A DNA stretch of 64,000 nucleotides, from assembly GCA_001414345.1 (NCBI GenBank), contig LLCB01000062.1:1-64000 (forward strand). Reading direction: 5' to 3'. The notes under the pieces were generated by a model. That model did no database searches. It had not been told where the DNA came from and saw only the letters and a list, made by a program, of their open reading frames with translations. Every line of letters starts with the position of its first letter. The first letter of the stretch is position 1. Of the stretch, positions 57,900 through 64,000 are shown in pieces. The DNA is from Hymenoscyphus infarciens. Lineage: Eukaryota > Ascomycota > Leotiomycetes > Helotiales > Helotiaceae. Position numbers and translations under genes: made by a program.

Positions 57900-60565
57900 T
57901 AGATAAAATATAAGAATTAGTAAATTAGAGATAGTTAATAGAGTAGACTAAGATAGTAGAGATAGTAGTAATATAGAACCTTTTACTAAAACTTAGTAAC
58001 CTAGTATTATTATAAAAGTTATAATAGAAAAGTTAGTACTTTTATAAACTAGAGCTAAGATAGTTAGAGCTATACTAAGTTAGAAAGATAAGTATAAATA
58101 ATACGTTTATATAACTAGAAGACCTTATAATATATAAACTAATAGGTAAATATTATCTTAATTATATTAAAAAATTTATTAAGAGGTTAGAGAATAAATA
58201 AATTATTAGTTATTAGAAAACTATTATAAAAATTAATAAAGACTTAAAACTAATTATAATAAATTATATATATATAGTAAAATAGAGTAAAGAAGAGTAA
58301 AAGGTAATAATTATTAAAGAAAAGATATTAGTAAAGCAAAGATTAAAAATAATAGACTTACCTAATCTACTATATACTTATAAATACTCTCTTAATAAAG
58401 GAATAAGAGAAGCTATAAGTAATAGATATTAGTAAGATTAAACTATAAACTTATATAGTTTAGTTAAGAGGCTAAACTTTCTTTAAAAAGAAGGAGAGAA
58501 GATTAAAGTATATTAGTAAGAATATACTTTATTAAGTAGTAGAAGGATTATAAAATATAATTAGAAGAGAAGTTAGAGATATTTAAAAGTAAGAAATATT
58601 AATATATAAGAGATAATAAAGAGATTAAGTATTAGTATTTTAGAATTATAGCTATAAATAGTTAAGAGAAATAAGATATCTAAAGAGAATAGAGAGTAAA
58701 AAGATAAACTTTATCTTTAAATAATAGAGGCTAAGAAAAAAAAAAAAGTAAGGCTTTAAAGTAGAGCTTAGTATATATATATCCTCTTTAAGCTTAACCT
58801 AAGATCCTATAATATAATATAACTTCTCTTTATTATAATAGATTAAAAACTTTTAGATTAAGTATAATAACCTTTCTCTTATTTAATAATAAGTAATATT
58901 AAACTTAAATTAAATACTTAAAGAGTAAGACTTCTTAAGTAGATTAGAGATAGATAGAAACTAGTTATAGATTAAAGATAAAAATAAAAGTATTAATATC
59001 TTAAGTATTATTAAGATTAAATATACTACTATAATATAAAAATAAACCTATAATAATTAAGAATAACTTATAAATTTAATAACCTTTAATATAACTAGAA
59101 TAAGTAATATTTTAGAAGTTAAATCTATACTTAAATAAATAACTATTATAAAAGATTAACTATTACTAAATAACTATATTTTAGTAAAGTAAAGTAAGAA
59201 GCTATTCTATTACTTTATTAAATTAGATTTAAAGAGAGAAATAGATTATAAAGTAGATAATTTTTTAAGTACTAAAGACTATTACTTAGAATCTAAGAAA
59301 GCTAGCCTTAATAACTAGCTTAAGCTAAAAAGCTAATTAGGTAAGAGTAGAAATATAATTAATATCTAACTAATAATAAATAGCTAAGTAGAAGAAAGAG
59401 AAAGTAAAGATAATATAAGTAGTAACTCTAACTTTAATTATAATATATATAAGTTAGGATTAATTATTATAAAAATAGATAAGGTAAAGAAGGAAAGAGA
59501 ATATAAATATATAATATTAAAAGATAGGATAATAAGCTAGTTTAAAGAAGACTTTAATAGTCTATATAAACTTAAAGAATTAAAAAAAGAGGATAATATA
59601 GCTAGTAAGCCTAATATATATCTACTCTATTATACTAAGAGAGGTTAAATCTATTTACTAATAAAATATTAAACTTTATAAGAACCTTTAGTATACTATA
59701 TATAAGATAAGGTACTACTACTATAAGGAAAATAATTTATACTTAAGCTAGATAAAAAGTATAAAGAATATTAAAAATATTATAAAAGGATATAACTAAA
59801 ATACTTAAAAATACTAAGTTTATAAACATATTCTATTAAGGACTAATAGCTTAAGAGTTAACTAATATAATCTATTAATTTAATAAGAAAGATTTAAAGA
59901 AAAAATTCTTAATATAGATAATTAAAGATAAAAGATTAGGTAATAATAAGTATAATACTATTAGAATTATATATTTTAAAGAGAAGATTTATCTTAAAGT
60001 AACCTAGCTTTTATAGATTATTCTAGAAATTAAGAGAGTAGAATAGTATTAACTATTAAACTAACTTTATACTCTACTTAACCTTTTTACTATTATAAAA
60101 GGAGATTTTAAGTAGCTAAACGTTATTAGATAGAAAGTCTTAAACTAGTTAGAAATAATTAATATAAAGATTTAAAAAGCTTTAAAAAAGGATAATTTAA
60201 TATTTAATATACTAATACTTTACTTAATATATTTAGAAAAAGAGAGACTTTATAATTATATACCTTCCTATTATATAAGTTAATAACTATTTAAGAATAT
60301 TTAAATAGATTTAAAAACTTAAGCTAAAGTAGGAAAGGATAAGAAGGATCTTTAATATAAAATAAAGTTAGTAATAAGAAGTTAAGAAACCTTTTTAAAG
60401 AGAAGTAATATTTTTAAAAAAGGCTATAAATTAGATAACTTAATTAGTAAGATACTAGAAGTAAATCTATATATACTTCTTTTAAGAGTTATAAGAAGAA
60501 ATTATAATATATTATAAGTAGTATATATAATAAAGAAAGAGAGTTAGATAATAATAATCTAAAAC
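57900..60565 (+). other. Long post-integrase region of Gypsy II, content unassigned
   Basis: The first few hundred bases look like the C-terminal tail of pol. Beyond about 58700 the + strand still reads like a Lys/Glu/Leu-rich helical protein when RIP stops are ignored. No known domain could be named, and low-complexity AT-rich sequence easily mimics such proteins. Confidence 0.4.
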
Positions 60566-60570
60566 TAGAT
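60566..60570. repeat. Target-site duplication TAGAT, left copy (solo LTR)
   Basis: TAGAT directly before the solo LTR, identical to 61066-61070. Confidence 0.88.
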
Positions 60571-61065
60571 TATAATAGCACGCTATCCTAGATTATTATA
60601 TAATAGCTGGATTATTATATAATAGCACTATTCTAAATTATTAGCATTCGTGAAACTGCCGATACCTCTAAGTAGTGCTAATACCTCTAATACCTCTAGG
60701 GCTAAGATTATAACTAACTGATACTTATATAAGCGAAGTGCCGAAGGTATTAATATCTAATATTTATATATAGAAGGGATTAAGGTTCAGATGTTATATA
60801 TTTAGCTTTCTAAAGGATTAGAGGTTATATATTTAGCTTTTCAGCTCTTGTTATTTAGTATTAGCTATATTAGGCAGGGCTCGGTTATTATTATTATTAG
60901 AACTTAGAAGCTTCCGAACTTTTATATATAGACGTTTATGTTTAGTATAGAAGAGAGACAGTTATTATTTTCTTCTATATTAGAGCCTAGTATCTATATA
61001 CGTTATTCTACTATACGCACTCCTATATACCTCTACTATAGTTATGTGTATTTCGTGCTATTATA
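60571..61065 (+). mobile_element. Solo LTR related to the Gypsy I family, nested in Gypsy II
   Basis: 495 bp, with similarity to the Gypsy I LTRs along its length and the same inverted ends (TATAATAGCAC...GTGCTATTATA), flanked by a perfect TAGAT duplication. No internal region, so it is a product of LTR-LTR recombination. It is longer than the 372-381 bp Gypsy I LTRs because of tandem duplications near its start and in the middle. It keeps many more CA, TG and CG dinucleotides than Gypsy II around it. Confidence 0.88.
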
Positions 61066-61070
61066 TAGAT
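61066..61070. repeat. Target-site duplication TAGAT, right copy (solo LTR)
   Basis: Identical to 60566-60570. Confidence 0.88.
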
Positions 61071-62570
61071 AAGAGTAGAGAAAAGGTTACTATTACTTAT
61101 AAAAAGAAGAAAATAAAGTCTATAGCCTAATTATTAGTATAAGCTAAGAAAGATAAGATATTAAAATATAGAATAAAGACTAGAGAAAACCTTCTAATAT
61201 CTACTTTAAAAGATATAGAGATATTATTATTAAGTAAGAAGAAATATAAATATATAAGTAAAGTGTTTAATAAGAAGAGACGTTATTTAGAGAGGTATAA
61301 AAAGAGTATAATTAAATAGTAAAGAAAGAATTAGCTAACTCTTAGTAGTAAGGAAATTAATAAACTATAAAAAGAATTCTTAAAGTTAGAGCTTATAAAG
61401 CTTTATCTAGACCTCTTTAAAGTAAAAGAATAGCTATTAGATAAATATAGAAAGGATCTTAGATTTTATAAAGAAAAGAGGTAATTTAAGTTACTAATTT
61501 ATATATAAAAAAGAAAGGCTTCTAACCTTTTAGAGATAAATATCTAAGAAGAGGTATAGTAATTATCTAAAGAATAGAAGTTATTAAAAGATACCTAAGA
61601 TTAAATTTAAGAAAAGAAGACTAAGATATATAAATTATATTAAGACCTAGTATTATACTTAAAATATAGTTATATAGACTAAATATACTACTTTATAAAA
61701 TCGTAATAGGAATTAAATAATATAGCTAGAGATTATATAGCTACTTTTAGATAATTAACTAATATAGAAGAAAGAGATAGTATAGTATTAATATTTAAAA
61801 GGAGATTAAATAAGTTAGAAGAAAGAGATTAAGCTTAATAGACACTTTTTTAGAAGGCGATTATAAGAGAATATCTAGTAATATATAATTAATTAGATAT
61901 ATACTAGACTTTAAGTAATATTAATTATACTTTAAAGATTAAGCTAAGAGAGTAGATAAAGATCTCTTAACTAGAGATAAAAAGCTAAGAAGAAAAAGGA
62001 AAAGTACTAAAAGCTAGTAAGAGAATACTAAATAAGAATACGTTTAAGAAGACACTTACTCCTTTATAATATTAGATATTAGAAAACTAAACTAAAAAGA
62101 AACTAGTACTCTTAAAGAAGAGAGTTATTAATATAAGAAGCTAGTCTATAGTTAATAGTTTACCTAGTAATAAAGAGCTAAGTATAACTCTTATACTATA
62201 ACGCTCTAATATTAAAGTATTTAATAACTTTAACTTAAACTTAAATCTAATATTAAACTCTATTATAATAGAGACTTCTACTCCTTAGTTTAATACTAAG
62301 TTCTTTAATCTAAATAGTAAGATAGAATATAAGTAATAGATAGAAGAAGTTAAGATAATTAAGAAGATAAAGTAAGAAAAGGCTAATAAAAGTAAAATAG
62401 AATAATTAAAAGAAGTAGAGAATAGATAAGTAGAATTAGTATATTATAAACAAGTATATATTTAAGATTATAGGTTAATTTATAGAGGATTATAATATAG
62501 AGAGGACTTTAAAATATTTATATAACTGATTATGTTAACGATATAGGCATAGGTAGAAGAACACCTGTTT
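61071..62570 (+). other. Distal part of the Gypsy II post-integrase region
   Basis: Continuation of the interrupted region. On the + strand it reads, with stops ignored, as a Lys/Glu/Leu-rich coiled-coil-like protein of several hundred residues. No known family recognised. Confidence 0.4.
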
Positions 62571-62589
62571 TAAAGAGAGAAGAGATAGT

Positions 62590-62748
62590 TATTAAGACGA
62601 TAATTACTTTAGTAATTATCTAGCTTAATAATCTATTTTACCTGTACCTAGATAATCGTGTCTCTTAGAGCTAGTCTTCTCTTTTATTTATTACTATATA
62701 ATATAATACTTTAACCCTCATCTCCGGATACTAGGCCACTGCTATACA
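62590..62748 (+). repeat. 3' LTR of Gypsy II
   Basis: 159 bp. Its start is mutated (TATTAAGACGATAATTAC for TGTTAGGACGATAATCGC), whereas its last 50 bases keep CATCTCCGG and GCCACTGC, which are mutated in the 5' LTR. Confidence 0.9.
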
Positions 62749-62752
62749 ACTC
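62749..62752. repeat. Probable target-site duplication ACTC, right copy (Gypsy II)
   Basis: Matches 50475-50478. Confidence 0.7.
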
Positions 62753-63584
62753 GATGGCTCGTCACATGACCGAGCTAAGAATGATCGCAACTAGACTGCC
62801 TCCTGTTTTCTTATAAGTCACTGATTCGAAGATGACTACCGGAAAACACTCTTAACACAGCAAAGGAGGACTTTCAGGATATAGTGAGGAAAGAATCAAA
62901 TCTCATTCTCTTAAAACGAATTTCGGGGGACTTTCGGGATTCGTGCTCGGCCTAGCCCAAAATAGATTAGCCCGAAAGCTATACCTTCCAGGTTTCTGGA
63001 GAGGGCTTCATCGCAAAACCCCAAATATTTCCAGTCATTTTCTTTCGCACCCTTCGAAGAGCAATCATTGGTCATCGGCGGGACGAAGCCAGTTTAACAT
63101 CAATTACTTATTCGATGCGTTGTCGCATTGGCCTCAAGAAAATCGGAATCAAGATCGCGTCGTCATCCTATAATTTTCTACATATGCTAGCTAATTAAAT
63201 TCCAGGTCGAAAACAACACCATTCAGGAGAATTTCACGGCGAAAGAATCACTGGATCCGGTTCAAACCATGTTTACCTCTATTATAACTTCCCGAGTGCA
63301 TATCCCTCAATACCGCAGTACTCGAGAGGCCAGAAAGCAAACATCTATTGGCCCCCAATTTTTAGTCATAAATTTAAATTGGAAAGCATAGGGCAATTTT
63401 TCAAGACGTATCTTTTCTCATGGTTGAACATGACAATGTAATCGTCTTCAGAAGGCACAACTTTTGCTTCGTGCAAGAACCCAAAGTCCCAAATCTGATG
63501 CTTTTCAGTCTCTTCTCGGTCTCCTCTATCGAACCTTGGTCCATCATCTAATTGCACAAATCTGGGAATCTACTGGTATTTCCT
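62749..63584. other. Spacer between Gypsy II and the GH94-type gene
   Basis: Normal composition immediately outside the LTR. Two short frames (62943-63173 on +, 63366-63557 on -) lack any motif. This is the 3' flank of the gene at the window end. Confidence 0.5.
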
Positions 63585-64000
63585 CTATTTTGGAACAGCC
63601 ACAGACAATTGGTACTTCGCACCCGATTGGATGTTCGTAATTCGCGGTTCGGACAAGAGTTTGCCATCTTGCTTCACGGTCACTTCTTTCACATCCACAC
63701 GCCGAATGTCCACTTCAAAAGTAGCACCCCGGAAAACACGAGTAACCTTGATGCCATTCCACGCTGAGGGTAGCTGTGGCCGGACGAGGAGGCCTTGGGC
63801 GTCGCCCTGGAGCCCACAGAGCCCTTCAACAAAGCACCGATAAACCCATGGCATGGTGCCTGTGTTGAACAATTGGCTGGAGCGCCCCGCAGTGCGAGGA
63901 TACTCACGCCATGCGCCACGGTAATAGTTGGGGATATAAACCGGTAGCTGGCCACGCTGGCGATAGTCTTGCTCGGATGGACCAGGCAGCATCTTGCGCA
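63585..64000 (-). CDS. GH94-type glycoside phosphorylase / NdvB-like protein, C-terminal part (runs off window)
   Basis: The - strand frame is open from the window edge to a stop at 63585 and gives the last 138 or so residues. It shows the C-terminal block of cellobiose/chitobiose phosphorylase and cyclic-glucan synthase C-domains: Y-Y-R-G-A-W-R-E-Y-P-R-T-A-G, then a S-S-Q-L-F-N-T-G-T segment, W-V-Y-R-C-F-V-E-G-L-C-G-L and V-R-P-Q-L-P-S-A-W-N-G. The end is a beta-sandwich. Family members cleave beta-glycosidic bonds with phosphate. The upstream part, including the catalytic Asp, lies outside the window, so substrate and completeness cannot be judged. The frame is intact and codon use is normal for the window. 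The family is mainly bacterial, so an ancient transfer is possible. Confidence 0.75.
   Translation of the reverse strand, partial: RKMLPGPSEQDYRQRGQLPVYIPNYYRGAWREYPRTAGRSSQLFNTGTMPWVYRCFVEGLCGLQGDAQGLLVRPQLPSAWNGIKVTRVFRGATFEVDIRRVDVKEVTVKQDGKLLSEPRITNIQSGAKYQLSVAVPK

Larger units (their letters stand above)
50479..62748 (+). mobile_element. Large RIP-destroyed Ty3/Gypsy LTR retrotransposon (Gypsy II)
   Basis: 12,270 bp between two 159-bp LTRs, or about 11.8 kb once the nested solo LTR (60571-61065) and its duplication are removed. The + strand shows a gag zinc knuckle (52215-52256), a retropepsin-like D-S-G site (about 53376-53400), reverse transcriptase with Y-F-x-D-D (55804-55821, read Y-F-I-D-N-N), a gypsy-type RNase H, and integrase (about 57040-57800). 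A purine tract at about 62571-62589 precedes the 3' LTR. Every frame is closed by C:G to T:A mutations. Some 4.7 kb between integrase and the 3' LTR is more than a standard Gypsy element needs. It is distinct from Gypsy I in LTR sequence and in lacking a visible chromodomain. Confidence 0.88.

Noticed and set aside
50638..62589. First impression of a LINE (Tad-like) element or DNA transposon
   Set aside because: Paired 159-bp LTRs, a purine tract and RT-RH-IN order show it is an LTR element of Gypsy type.
62943..63173. Short + strand frame beside Gypsy II
   Set aside because: No homology pattern or splice context; opposite strand also has a frame nearby.
1..64000. CRISPR arrays, bacterial operons, rRNA genes
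   Set aside because: No regularly spaced repeats of that kind, no Shine-Dalgarno-type gene packing, and no recognisable 5S or rDNA sequence.

Overview
This window looks like a piece of a filamentous ascomycete (Pezizomycotina) nuclear genome. The protein-coding genes are fungal in type (ABC-C transporter, fungal-style protein kinases, histidine acid phosphatase, GH3 beta-glucosidase, FAD monooxygenase, MFS transporter) and carry short introns of about 50-80 nt with GT...CTNAC...AG signals. Three long blocks show the saturated C:G to T:A decay typical of repeat-induced point mutation (RIP). A leotiomycete such as a helotialean fungus would fit, but that is only an impression.

Layout. 1-8500: a RIP-destroyed Ty3/Gypsy chromovirus (155-7962, target duplication ATTTC) and AT-rich remnants. 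8740-8830: tRNA-Cys(GCA) with an intron. 9228-13861: full-length ABC-C transporter. 14808-23509: a metallophosphoesterase gene split in its coding sequence by a RIP-destroyed Copia-type LTR element (15092-22994, target duplication GGATC). 24188-49436: the gene-rich island. In order it holds an amidoligase-family gene (-), a decayed secreted-protein-like gene (-), a pseudokinase/von Willebrand A protein (-), a repeat protein with a degenerate Nudix-like region (-), a histidine acid phosphatase with a C-terminal RDEL (-), a GH3 beta-glucosidase (+), an FAD monooxygenase with a 7-nt microexon (-), a UBA-kinase (-) and an MFS transporter (+). 50479-62748: a very large RIP-destroyed Gypsy element (Gypsy II) with a younger solo LTR nested inside it (60571-61065). 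62749-64000: spacer, then the 3' end of a GH94-type glycoside phosphorylase gene (-) that runs off the window.

The window is a compact example of a two-compartment fungal genome: intact genes with normal base composition alternate sharply with AT-rich blocks that have almost lost CA and TG dinucleotides and every long reading frame. The genes do not form an obvious pathway. The beta-glucosidase, acid phosphatase and GH94 gene are nutrient-acquisition or glycan genes, the ABC and MFS proteins are transporters, and the two kinase-type genes are probably regulatory.

The most interesting points are: the precise LTR-element disruption of a host gene; the way mutation fades out over the outermost part of the LTRs; MITE-like inverted repeats in exactly the two over-long introns of the pseudokinase-vWA gene; a GC-AG intron in that same gene; a 7-nt microexon; and extra coding-like sequence (one antisense) inside both Gypsy elements. 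Exon structures were worked out by eye from frames and splice signals and have not been tested against transcripts.
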